A stretch of DNA of 64,000 nt from Suilimivivens sp045586385 (GTDB taxonomy: Bacteria; Bacillota; Clostridia; Lachnospirales; Lachnospiraceae). Shown here piece after piece: positions 18,572 through 26,692 of this stretch (the first letter of the stretch is position 1; each line of letters begins with the position of its first letter). The notes under the pieces were generated by a model. The model worked only from the letters and a program-made list of their open reading frames with translations, was not told the DNA's origin and made no database searches. The position numbers and the translations under genes were made by a program. Where the stretch lies: positions 1 through 64,000 of the forward strand of contig JAZNAE010000026.1 in assembly GCA_045586385.1 (NCBI GenBank), in the 5' to 3' direction.

Positions 18572-20533
18572 TTACTTTGTAAGCAACAACATGATATCAT
18601 TGGTTCTTGCCACAAACTTACTCATTGCCTCGGGTTCAAGCGGTGCATGCTGAAGCAGTGCCAAATCGTAAAGCTGTTCACAAATCATGCCCACATTCTC
18701 ACCTTCCGCGTGTTCCATAACATACTGTACAAGCGGATGGTTTGCATTTAAAATGAGTGTTTCGCCTTCCTTACCGAAAGCTCCCATATCCATTCCCGGC
18801 ATGGAATACATCTTCATCATATCCTGCATTCTTCTGCTTTCTTCAGAAAGTGTAATTACGGAAGAAATCTTTTTGTTTTTCAACTTTTCTACCTTGATGG
18901 TAATCTGATCCTTTTTAATCGCCTTCTTCATTACTTTTCCGATAGCTTCTGCTGCCACTTCCAATTCCTTTTCAGCCTTTTTGCTTGTCTTGGCTTTAAA
19001 GTTTTCCGTAAGATCAGCATCGATTCTCTGGAATTTAATGCCTTCATTCTTCGCTTCCAACTGGGAAACAAACGGCTGGTCAATATTATGTGTCAGGATA
19101 ACAGCATCCATCTTGGCTGCCCTGAACATATTGATATACTGGCTTTGTTGCTTTTCATCGGTTACATAATAAATGATTTTTTCTTTTGACTCTTCAGGCA
19201 CGTCTTCTTCATCTGTTACCACATTGCCGTCTGCATCAATCACTTCCGCTGTCTGCTCATCTGCCTCTTCGACATCTCCCACTTCATCGGGATCTGTCTT
19301 ATTCACTTCAAGACATTCAGGCAAAGTCATGTACTTACCGTCAAGATTCTTAAACAGGATATAATCTGTCATCTTTTCACAGAACTTATCATCCTTTAAG
19401 CATCCGAACTTGATAAAGGGGCTGATGTCATCCCAGTATTTATCATATTCTTCCTTCTCTGTCTTACACATTCCGGCAAGCTTGTCCGCAACTTTTTTGG
19501 AAATATAATCAGAAATTTTCTTTACAAAGCCATCATTCTGCAGTGCACTTCTGGATACGTTAAGCGGTAAATCAGGGCAATCAATCACACCTTTTAAGAG
19601 CATTAAAAATTCCGGAATCACTTCTTTGATGTTATCTGCAATAAACACCTGATTATTATATAATTTAATGACACCTTCAATGGATTCATACTCCATATTA
19701 ATCTTAGGGAAATACAAAATTCCCTTTAAGTTAAACGGATAATCCATATTTAAATGAATCCAGAATAAAGGTTCTTTGTAATCCTGAAATACTTTGCGGT
19801 AAAATTCAAGATATTCTTCCTTCGTACATTCATTAGGATGCTTTGCCCAGAGAGGAAGTGTTTCGTTTAACAGTTCTTCCTTTTTTTCCTCATCGGTTTC
19901 ATTTTCTTTTGAAAGATAAATCTCCGTGGGCATAAAGGAACAATATTTCTTAATCACTTCTCTTGCTTTATACTCATTACAGAATTCAAGAACATCTTCA
20001 TTTAAGAAAAGGGTAATGGTGGTACCCACCTGCGTTCTGTCTCCGTCCTTCATATCAAACTCTGTACCACCGTCGCATTCCCAATGAACCGGCACTGCAC
20101 CTTCCTGCCATGACAAAGTATCGATATGCACCTCATCCGCCACCATAAATGCCGAATAAAAGCCGAGACCAAAATGTCCGATAATCTGGTCTTCGTTTGT
20201 CTTATCTTTATATTTTTCAATAAAGTCGGTTGCTCCCGAAAAAGCAATCTGATTAATGTACTCTTCTACTTCATCCGCTGTCATACCGACACCGTTATCT
20301 ATGAACTTAAGAGTTTTTTGTTCCGGATTAACCATCACCTGAATCTTTGCCTTATATCCTTCCGGAAGGGAATATTCACCCATCATATCAAGCTTCTTTA
20401 ATTTTGTAATGGCATCGCATCCGTTAGAGATTAACTCTCTATAAAAAATATCATGATCCGAATACAACCACTTTTTAATAATCGGAAATATGTTTTCGCT
20501 GTTAATTGATAAACTGCCGTGTTTTTCTGCCAC
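18572..20533 (-). CDS. htpG: Hsp90-family chaperone HtpG
   Basis: 653-residue cytosolic ATP-dependent chaperone. The GHKL ATP site is present: ELISNGCDAITKL (N-box), DNGVGMTADE near residue 81 and IGHFGLGFYSAF near 121. The middle-domain arginine segment LPLNVSRSALQND is intact. GTG 20533 is chosen because AAGGAG lies eight bases upstream; upstream in-frame codons lack an SD. A sigma-A promoter and a perfect CIRCE element precede it, so it should be repressed by HrcA and induced by heat. It has a single-gene transcript ending in the 18504-18548 hairpin. Confidence 0.95.
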   Translation of the reverse strand: MAEKHGSLSINSENIFPIIKKWLYSDHDIFYRELISNGCDAITKLKKLDMMGEYSLPEGYKAKIQVMVNPEQKTLKFIDNGVGMTADEVEEYINQIAFSGATDFIEKYKDKTNEDQIIGHFGLGFYSAFMVADEVHIDTLSWQEGAVPVHWECDGGTEFDMKDGDRTQVGTTITLFLNEDVLEFCNEYKAREVIKKYCSFMPTEIYLSKENETDEEKKEELLNETLPLWAKHPNECTKEEYLEFYRKVFQDYKEPLFWIHLNMDYPFNLKGILYFPKINMEYESIEGVIKLYNNQVFIADNIKEVIPEFLMLLKGVIDCPDLPLNVSRSALQNDGFVKKISDYISKKVADKLAGMCKTEKEEYDKYWDDISPFIKFGCLKDDKFCEKMTDYILFKNLDGKYMTLPECLEVNKTDPDEVGDVEEADEQTAEVIDADGNVVTDEEDVPEESKEKIIYYVTDEKQQSQYINMFRAAKMDAVILTHNIDQPFVSQLEAKNEGIKFQRIDADLTENFKAKTSKKAEKELEVAAEAIGKVMKKAIKKDQITIKVEKLKNKKISSVITLSEESRRMQDMMKMYSMPGMDMGAFGKEGETLILNANHPLVQYVMEHAEGENVGMICEQLYDLALLQHAPLEPEAMSKFVARTNDIMLLLTK

Positions 20534-20584
20534 GCTAATCACTCCTTTTGTGTAAATTATATTAAAATTCATCTGACATAAACA

Positions 20585-20613
20585 AGTCTAATTCTACTAT
20601 CTTTAAATGTCAA
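20585..20613 (-). promoter_or_regulatory. sigma-A promoter of htpG
   Basis: Minus strand TTGACA (20608-20613), 17-bp spacer, TAGACT (20585-20590). The CIRCE element begins seven bp upstream of the -35 box. Confidence 0.65.
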
Positions 20614-20620
20614 GGCAAAA

Positions 20621-20647
20621 TTAGCACTCATATGCTCTGAGTGCTAA
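20621..20647. promoter_or_regulatory. CIRCE element (HrcA operator)
   Basis: Perfect match to the consensus: TTAGCACTC, nine bases, GAGTGCTAA. HrcA binds this site to repress class I heat-shock genes. Here it sits just upstream of the htpG promoter. Confidence 0.93.
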
Positions 20648-20654
20648 TTTAGGT

Positions 20655-20674
20655 CGGAAAAGCTTGATTTTCCG
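20655..20674 (-). terminator. weak hairpin after the PrsA-like gene
   Basis: CGGAAAA and TTTTCCG with a 6-nt loop, between the PrsA-like stop codon and CIRCE. No clear T-tract follows; the CIRCE hairpin with TTTT after it could help termination. Confidence 0.35.
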
Positions 20675-20719
20675 GCATTTTTCAAATTATTAAATTTTTA
20701 TAAAACAGCACTATGCTTT

Positions 20720-21769
20720 TCATTTTTGAATGTATTCTTCATAAATTTCATAAAAATTTCGGGTTGTTATTGCTTCTTCCCGAAATAGTGTAATGTCATT
20801 CCATAAATCTTCATTCAATTTCTTGGTAAGTGTCTGTGCATACGTTTCATATTCCTGCCCAAACACTTCCTGCCTTCTTTTTTCCACTATTTTTATCTTA
20901 TTTGCATCGGTCTCTTCTCTGTTAAAAGTATTCATACATTTTATGATGTGATAACCGTAAGACGTTTCAATGATCTCACTTATTTCACCGGTTTCAAGGT
21001 TAAACGCAACCTCTTCAAAAACAGTTTCCATTTCACCCTTACCGAAGGAAATTGTCCCCTCTTCACTGTCGCTGTAATCTACCATTAATTGTTCAAAATC
21101 ACCATCTTCAGACTTTGCAATTTTAAGAACTTCCTGTGCCTGCCGATAAGTTTCTGATTTCGCTTCCTGCGAATAATCCACCTTCTGACCGGTACCGTCC
21201 ATTTCATAGGTTTTAAACAGAATATGCTGTACCGTCACCGTTCTTGCTTCATCGTCACTTATCTCGGGATTAATATCCCTAATAATATGCCGATATACCT
21301 TTTCTGCAAGTGCATACTCATAATACAAACTTTCCACATCCTCCTGTGTCAGTTGCATTTTGTCTTTTTCCGTTTCATTTAATGACAAATAATATGCTTC
21401 CGCCGCTTCTTTTACTCTTCCTATTTCTTCTTCATCCAGGTTAACATTCTGTTCCCGGGCGAGTAAATTCATTGTCTTTATCTGGGAAATCTGTGCGAGA
21501 ACAGTCTCTTTTATATTTTCCTCCAGCGTTATTCCATTAAAGTCTTTTTCTAAAATCTCTTCTCCATAAACGCTTTTGTATTGATTTTGTGTGTTTGTAA
21601 GCAAAAGCATAATTTCTGCTTTACTGCAGGATATATCCTCTATACGGAACACTTCATCTGCCCTAAAACCTGCTGTCAACACTATTTTCCCGATATTTTC
21701 ATTCCTTCCGCATCCGCCCAGCAAACATATAAGGCACACGAAAGCTACAATAAAACTTCTTTTTAGCAT
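20720..21769 (-). CDS. peptidyl-prolyl isomerase lipoprotein, PrsA/SurA-like
   Basis: 349 residues. Lipoprotein signal with lipobox LLGGC (Cys20). An N-terminal SurA-type helical chaperone region (about 45-165) is followed by a parvulin (rotamase) domain, about 172-275, with VQHILF, ISFGKGEM and GYHIIKC. It would fold exported proteins on the outer face of the membrane. It lies 40 bp behind sbcC and may share its transcript. Its stop is followed by the CIRCE-htpG region, placing an extracytoplasmic foldase next to a cytosolic chaperone. Confidence 0.88.
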   Translation of the reverse strand: MLKRSFIVAFVCLICLLGGCGRNENIGKIVLTAGFRADEVFRIEDISCSKAEIMLLLTNTQNQYKSVYGEEILEKDFNGITLEENIKETVLAQISQIKTMNLLAREQNVNLDEEEIGRVKEAAEAYYLSLNETEKDKMQLTQEDVESLYYEYALAEKVYRHIIRDINPEISDDEARTVTVQHILFKTYEMDGTGQKVDYSQEAKSETYRQAQEVLKIAKSEDGDFEQLMVDYSDSEEGTISFGKGEMETVFEEVAFNLETGEISEIIETSYGYHIIKCMNTFNREETDANKIKIVEKRRQEVFGQEYETYAQTLTKKLNEDLWNDITLFREEAITTRNFYEIYEEYIQK

Positions 21770-21809
21770 TTTTTATAAATCCTTTTTTATTTTCTGTTAC
21801 CTTTTAAAA

Positions 21810-24431
21810 CTATGATACCACAACTTCGATATCACTTCCCACATTACTTTTCTTAATTTTAATTTGATTATTAATCCGCTCTGCCAGTTCCGGAACATGG
21901 GATATAATTCCGATCAGCCTGTCCTTTTCTACAAGTGATTGCAAGGTCAGGCATGCCTGCTCCAACGATTCACTGTCAAGGCTGCCGAAGCCCTCATCAA
22001 TAAACAATGTTTCTACCCGCACACCGCCTGAAAGTGTTTGTACAATATCACTCATTCCAAGTGCAAGTGCCAATGAAGTTTTGAATGTCTCTCCTCCGGA
22101 CAGCGTTTTGACTGAACGGTATTTCCCCGTATAATAGTCAAACACTTCCATCTCTAAACTGTCTTTTGTCCGGCCGTCTCCCACACTCTCGGCTCGTTTT
22201 AGTTCGTAACGCCCCATACTCATTGTTCTGAGCCTTATATTGGCTGCCTTTAATATTTCCTCAAAATAAGCGGCAAGCACATATTGTTCAAAAACCAAAC
22301 GCAGTCTGTTATTTCCCGATGCCGCATCCTCTAACTTCTTTATGATGCCATAATCTTCTTCCAACTGTTTTTCGCGGGCTAATTTTTCCTTAAGAGAAGT
22401 GATTAACCGTTTGATATCTCTTTCATAATGTGTTTTTTCCGCAAGCTGCTCCTGTATTGCATCCCGCTCCTCTTTTGCACTTTCCAATTCTTCTTTTATT
22501 GCCAAAACATCCGGCCTTTTCTTGCCGTTTAACTGTTTCTGTATATGGGAAATCAACTGTTCATTCACATGCACGGCTTCTCTATGCGTAAAAACTTCTT
22601 CTCTGATACGATGCATTTCTTCTTCGTCTAAAAAAGCCTGTCGGTATTCTGCTTCATCACGGAACCTTTTTTCTGTCAACACTGCCATAAATTGTTTTTT
22701 TGCCGCATCTACCAGACTTACTTTCCTTTCTATCTCTTCTTCCTGCTTTATTAACAGTTTGCACTTTTCCTGCAATCTTACATTTATTTCCTGATACCGT
22801 GTTTTCTTCTCCTCATACTGTTTCTTTGAAAAGGTATCTGTTATCATCGCAACAAAGGAATCTCTTTTTTCTTTATTGTCCGTATATTTTATAATTTCCT
22901 CATTCCATTTTTGACACTCTGCTTTTATCGCATCCGTCTTTTCCCTGCAAACAGCTGTATCCCGGTGAATACGTTCACTTTCCATGCGGCATCTTTCAAA
23001 TGCTTTTTTCTTTGCATCCACTTCGGCTTTCGTAGGCATGTTTGCCGAAAGCACGGCTTTTTGCGGGTGTTCTGTAGCACCGCATACCGGACATGGCATT
23101 CCTGATACAAGCTCTGATGCCAAAATTCCCGCTACGCCGTGACGATACATCCTGTCTGCATTTTCATACTCCCGTTTTCCTTCATCTTCCTTTTGCTCCG
23201 CAAGCAAAAATGTTTGCTGAAGTCTGCTTAATTCCTCCTCTTGTCCGGTAAGTAAACGGTCGCTTAGTTCCTTCTGCTTTTTTGCCTCTCTGTATTTTTC
23301 ATCTTCTTCATAAGCATCTTCCAAAAGGCTCCTTTTTTCCAAAAGTTCTTTCCCTTCATTTTGCTTATGCTGTAAATCCTTTATTTCTTCACGCAGATGC
23401 TCTGTGTTTTTTGCCATTTCCTGTAACTGTAACGAAATCAGTCTCCATTCCTGTTCATATCCGTATACCGCCAATGCTTTTTCTGCCTGTTCCAGTTTCC
23501 CGGCAAGAATGGTTATTTCCTTTTCCATGAAAGCAAGTTCTTCTTTACGCGTCTTTTCCCTTTCTAGTTTTTGAAACATTTCTGTTATTCTTTCGCATTC
23601 TGCGTATCGCGTTGCCGCCTCTTCTGCCCGTTTCTCAGCTTTCAAAACCTCTTCTTTTAATGTTTTACATTCTGATTCCTGCTGTTTCTTTGCAGTTTCT
23701 AAAAAATCTATCACCTGATCATATCGGTAATTCTTTTCACCTACCAATTCTTCCCATGCCTGCTTATCTTCATTCCCCGGCAGAAAGAAACTGACGTCTT
23801 CTTCCATTTTATGCCGATATTCCATCACCTGCTTATACAATGCACCTGCACGGAAACGCAATTCACCTGTCATTTTCTCATACATTTCCGTATTAAATAT
23901 TTCCCTGAAAATGCGTGTTTTTTCAGATGATGTTGCAGTTAGCAGCTTTGCAAATTCGCCCTGGGCAATTAACGATAACTGTTTAAACTGCCTATAATCC
24001 AAACGGAGCAGTTCCTGTATTTTACGGTTCACTTCACTGCTACCTTCCACCGTTTCTCCCGTAGGAAGTGTAAGAACTGCCCGTTCTTTTTCTTTTGTCA
24101 TGTCCTGTGAACCGCTTTTTCTTTTTTTGGGGCGCAAATATTCAGGATTTCTGTATATATGATACTGCTCTCCTGCATGCGTCATGGAAAGTTCCACATA
24201 GGTAGGGGTGTCACCTTTTGCAAAGTCACTTCTCACACTGTTCTTTTCCCTTACTGTGCCGCTCATATTACCGTACAAAGCATATGCAATTCCGTCAAAA
24301 AGAGTTGTCTTTCCTGCCCCGGTAGCACCTGTAACCAAAAAAAGGCCTCTGTTATTAAGCTTTTCAAAATCGATTTCCTGCTTATCTTTATATGGTCCCC
24401 ACCCGCATAGGATCAACTTTATCGGTTTCAT
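21810..24431 (-). CDS. sbcC: exonuclease subunit SbcC
   Basis: 873-residue SMC-like ATPase of the SbcCD nuclease, which cuts DNA hairpins and processed ends. Seen: Walker A GATGAGKTTLFDG near residue 40, long coiled coils, a zinc-hook CPVCGATEHP near 448, the ABC signature LSGGETFKTSLALALG near 780 and Walker B ETLFIDEGFGSLD near 810. ATG 24431 is chosen (AAGGGAAG upstream); the longer ORF from GTG 24461 would overlap sbcD without an SD. It starts 20 bp after the sbcD stop. Confidence 0.95.
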   Translation of the reverse strand: MKPIKLILCGWGPYKDKQEIDFEKLNNRGLFLVTGATGAGKTTLFDGIAYALYGNMSGTVREKNSVRSDFAKGDTPTYVELSMTHAGEQYHIYRNPEYLRPKKRKSGSQDMTKEKERAVLTLPTGETVEGSSEVNRKIQELLRLDYRQFKQLSLIAQGEFAKLLTATSSEKTRIFREIFNTEMYEKMTGELRFRAGALYKQVMEYRHKMEEDVSFFLPGNEDKQAWEELVGEKNYRYDQVIDFLETAKKQQESECKTLKEEVLKAEKRAEEAATRYAECERITEMFQKLEREKTRKEELAFMEKEITILAGKLEQAEKALAVYGYEQEWRLISLQLQEMAKNTEHLREEIKDLQHKQNEGKELLEKRSLLEDAYEEDEKYREAKKQKELSDRLLTGQEEELSRLQQTFLLAEQKEDEGKREYENADRMYRHGVAGILASELVSGMPCPVCGATEHPQKAVLSANMPTKAEVDAKKKAFERCRMESERIHRDTAVCREKTDAIKAECQKWNEEIIKYTDNKEKRDSFVAMITDTFSKKQYEEKKTRYQEINVRLQEKCKLLIKQEEEIERKVSLVDAAKKQFMAVLTEKRFRDEAEYRQAFLDEEEMHRIREEVFTHREAVHVNEQLISHIQKQLNGKKRPDVLAIKEELESAKEERDAIQEQLAEKTHYERDIKRLITSLKEKLAREKQLEEDYGIIKKLEDAASGNNRLRLVFEQYVLAAYFEEILKAANIRLRTMSMGRYELKRAESVGDGRTKDSLEMEVFDYYTGKYRSVKTLSGGETFKTSLALALGMSDIVQTLSGGVRVETLFIDEGFGSLDSESLEQACLTLQSLVEKDRLIGIISHVPELAERINNQIKIKKSNVGSDIEVVVS

Positions 24432-24450
24432 AAAACAACTTCCCTTTCTC

Positions 24451-25590
24451 TTATCTTTCACGGAAGGAAATACTTTTCATCACATCAACGATAAGTTCCT
24501 TTTCTTTCTCTCTAAGTTTATCTTCCTTCACCAATTCATAAAAATCTTCAAACAGTGAAATCGGATCTTTTGTTTCCATGACAACGCTACGAAACGTTGC
24601 ATTTTCGTCTGCTTTTTTCTCTTCTTTGACAATTTGCATAATATTAGGATAAACACTTCGAAGCGTTTCTATGGGATCAATTAATTCATTTTTATCTGTC
24701 AAGATTGCCTGAATATAATCGTTTCTTTTCTCTCCTTCTGCCATTGCATAATCCAATATCTCTTGTAACGTCCCCTTTACCTTACGCATCTCTCTGATTG
24801 GATGCAGCGGTATTGCCTTCACCTCTGCCGGCCGGTTTTTGTTTAGTTCCACACAATAAACAGCTTTTGTGTTGCCCACTTCCCCAAAGGAATATTTAAG
24901 CGGTGAACCTGCATAATATACCGCCATTTCTCCTATCTGTTGCATCTTGTGTATATGTCCAAGTGCCACATAATCAAAACCTTCAAACAATGATGCTTCT
25001 ACATTATCAAGACCCCCTACATGAACCGTTGTTTCACTGTCTGACAAATCCGGTTCAGCACCCTTATGCGTTACGAAATAATGTGTCATCAAAATTCTTT
25101 GTATGTTCTCTTCTTTATCTGTCTCTTCCCAATATTCCCGCAAAAGTTTTTCAACGGTTTCACCTGAAGTTCTTACATTCACCTGCGAAGGCTTTATATA
25201 CGGGAACAACACAATTTCTGTTTTTTCCTCTCCTACCAGCGGCCGAAAAACAGACAACTTGTCCTTGTAAACTCCTCCGATTCCAATTTTCTGCCCGGAA
25301 AGCAAATTTTGCAAAAAGCTAAGACGCTCTGGTGAATCATGATTCCCGCTTATCATAAAAACCCATATTCCCTCGGCAGAAAGTCCGGTCAGAAATTCAT
25401 CCAGCAAAAGCACAGCTTCACCCGCAGGAATCGCCCTGTCGTAAATATCGCCTGCAATCAAAACCGCATCTACCTTTTGCACCTTTGCAATCTCACTTAT
25501 TTGCTTCAATATATATCTTTGATCTTCCAGCATAGAAAAATCGTTTACCACTTTACCGATATGGAGATCTGCCGTATGCAAAAACTTCAT
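24451..25590 (-). CDS. sbcD: exonuclease subunit SbcD
   Basis: 379-residue calcineurin-like metallophosphoesterase, the nuclease subunit of SbcCD. Metal-binding motifs in order: HTADLHIGK at the N-terminus, AGDIYDRA, SGNHDS, and GHIH. ATG 25590 has GAGG seven bases upstream. First gene of an sbcD-sbcC(-prsA-like) operon. Confidence 0.96.
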   Translation of the reverse strand: MKFLHTADLHIGKVVNDFSMLEDQRYILKQISEIAKVQKVDAVLIAGDIYDRAIPAGEAVLLLDEFLTGLSAEGIWVFMISGNHDSPERLSFLQNLLSGQKIGIGGVYKDKLSVFRPLVGEEKTEIVLFPYIKPSQVNVRTSGETVEKLLREYWEETDKEENIQRILMTHYFVTHKGAEPDLSDSETTVHVGGLDNVEASLFEGFDYVALGHIHKMQQIGEMAVYYAGSPLKYSFGEVGNTKAVYCVELNKNRPAEVKAIPLHPIREMRKVKGTLQEILDYAMAEGEKRNDYIQAILTDKNELIDPIETLRSVYPNIMQIVKEEKKADENATFRSVVMETKDPISLFEDFYELVKEDKLREKEKELIVDVMKSISFRER

Positions 25591-25627
25591 TTTATTTCCT
25601 CTTCCTGTTTGTTTCAATATTGTTTAT

Positions 25628-25636
25628 ATTATAACA
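25628..25636 (-). promoter_or_regulatory. extended -10 promoter of sbcD
   Basis: Minus strand TGTTATAAT: a perfect TATAAT with an extended TG. No good -35 was found. It lies about 38 bp before the sbcD start. Confidence 0.5.
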
Positions 25637-25658
25637 TAATAGGGCACTTCTTGCATTG

Positions 25659-25685
25659 AAAAAAGAGCCTTCACGGGAAAAGGCT
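25659..25685 (-). terminator. intrinsic terminator upstream of sbcD
   Basis: Minus strand AGCCTT, 8-nt loop, AAGGCT, then C and six T. It lies just upstream of the sbcD promoter; no gene precedes it within 300 bp, so what it terminates is unclear. Confidence 0.6.
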
Positions 25686-25996
25686 TGCATCATAAAGTTC
25701 TTGTATAGAAAAACGTTCGAATGAACTGCCCGCTTTTTTTCTGGTACAAAAAAGCGGTTTGACAATTTTTTATTCCAGAAATAGGGGAAAAATATTTTAA
25801 TAAATATAAAAAACATTAGCGAACTGGTACTAGAAAAGCTGTTTATCAAATTCAGTTCCAGAAAAATGCAATTGAAAACGGAATCTGACCTCATTTTTGC
25901 GAAAAAACTGGTATAAAAATCAAGATACCTTCATTTTAATACCAAAGAAGTTATAAATACCCAGCGTATGGTTTACATAAAATCCAAACCATTCAA
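25686..25996. other. 310-bp stretch without a recognisable gene
   Basis: AT-rich, bounded on both sides by minus-strand terminators. It holds a 10-bp hairpin (CCGCTTTTTT at 25730-25739 with AAAAAAGCGG at 25748-25757) and three copies of TACCAG followed by T/A-rich and GC bases. A 100-codon minus-strand frame here has poor composition and no SD. An untranslated RNA is possible but unproven. Confidence 0.4.
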
Positions 25997-26023
25997 TATA
26001 AAAGGGCCGTTTTACAGCCCTTT
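25997..26023 (-). terminator. intrinsic terminator after the PHP pseudogene
   Basis: Minus strand AAAGGGC, 9-nt loop, GCCCTTT, then TATAT. It ends the glucosaminidase-PHP transcript. Confidence 0.7.
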
Positions 26024-26028
26024 CAACT

Positions 26029-26685
26029 TTATATTTTTTCACCTTGTTTATTAAACCAATCATCACCATTGGTCAGAAGGTAATCTTCTTCTATTGCATT
26101 GCAAAAGTCCTGTATGGAAAGTAACCTTCGTTTAAATGCCATTCCTCCACCAAAAATATTTGTACTGTGTATATCCGAACCCGCAGTCATGGGAAGGTGA
26201 TGTTCTTTTGCATACTCCATTGTCTTTTCATCCCACTGTGCATGGCCTGCATTACCACTTTTCCTATTTGAATGCACTGCATTGATTCCTTCCACTTCAT
26301 GAATCAGTTTATATTGCTCACTGACAGAAGCATCTCTTATTTCAGGATGTGCTATCAGCCACTCTTTATCTACGCCGTAAATCAAAAATTCCGTCCTGTC
26401 ATAATGTGCTTCATATCCGAAAAAAACATCAAAATCATTTTCTTCGCCCCAAGCCTTTGCATGTTCATGACTTTTACAAAAGGCTGTAATCCAGTCTTTC
26501 CATGTAAATTCGTCATCTACACAATGATTTCCATACCAATTATGTTCTGTAATAATGGCTCATGCATATCCTGCTTCTTTGCATGCTTTCATCATTTCAA
26601 TTGCGGTATTCTTTGCACACCTGCTGCTCTCACAGGTGTGCAAATGCGTTTCATATAAATATGGATAATCGGTATTTTGTAACAT
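26029..26685 (-). pseudogene. PHP-domain metal phosphoesterase with an in-frame TGA
   Basis: Reading from ATG 26685 gives a 218-codon frame interrupted only by TGA at 26560-26562. Both halves belong to one PHP (polymerase and histidinol phosphatase) domain: the metal motif THLHT and the sequence up to KEAGYA lie before the stop, and ITEHNWYG, GYEAHYD and the DxH metal site AGSDIHS lie after it. The codon is most simply a GGA-to-TGA change. An internal restart at 26385 would give only the C-terminal 118 residues without HxH. The gene starts seven bp after the glucosaminidase stop. Sequencing error, real nonsense mutation or readthrough are all possible. Confidence 0.75.
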
Positions 26686-26692
26686 GTCTATT

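Noticed and set aside
25592..25894. 100-codon minus-strand frame upstream of sbcD
   Set aside because: No SD, Phe-rich composition, crosses a terminator and the sbcD promoter.
26560..26562. TGA as a selenocysteine codon in the PHP gene
   Set aside because: The position is not expected to be a Cys site in PHP proteins; only a weak interrupted stem lies downstream, and the codon is one base from GGA.
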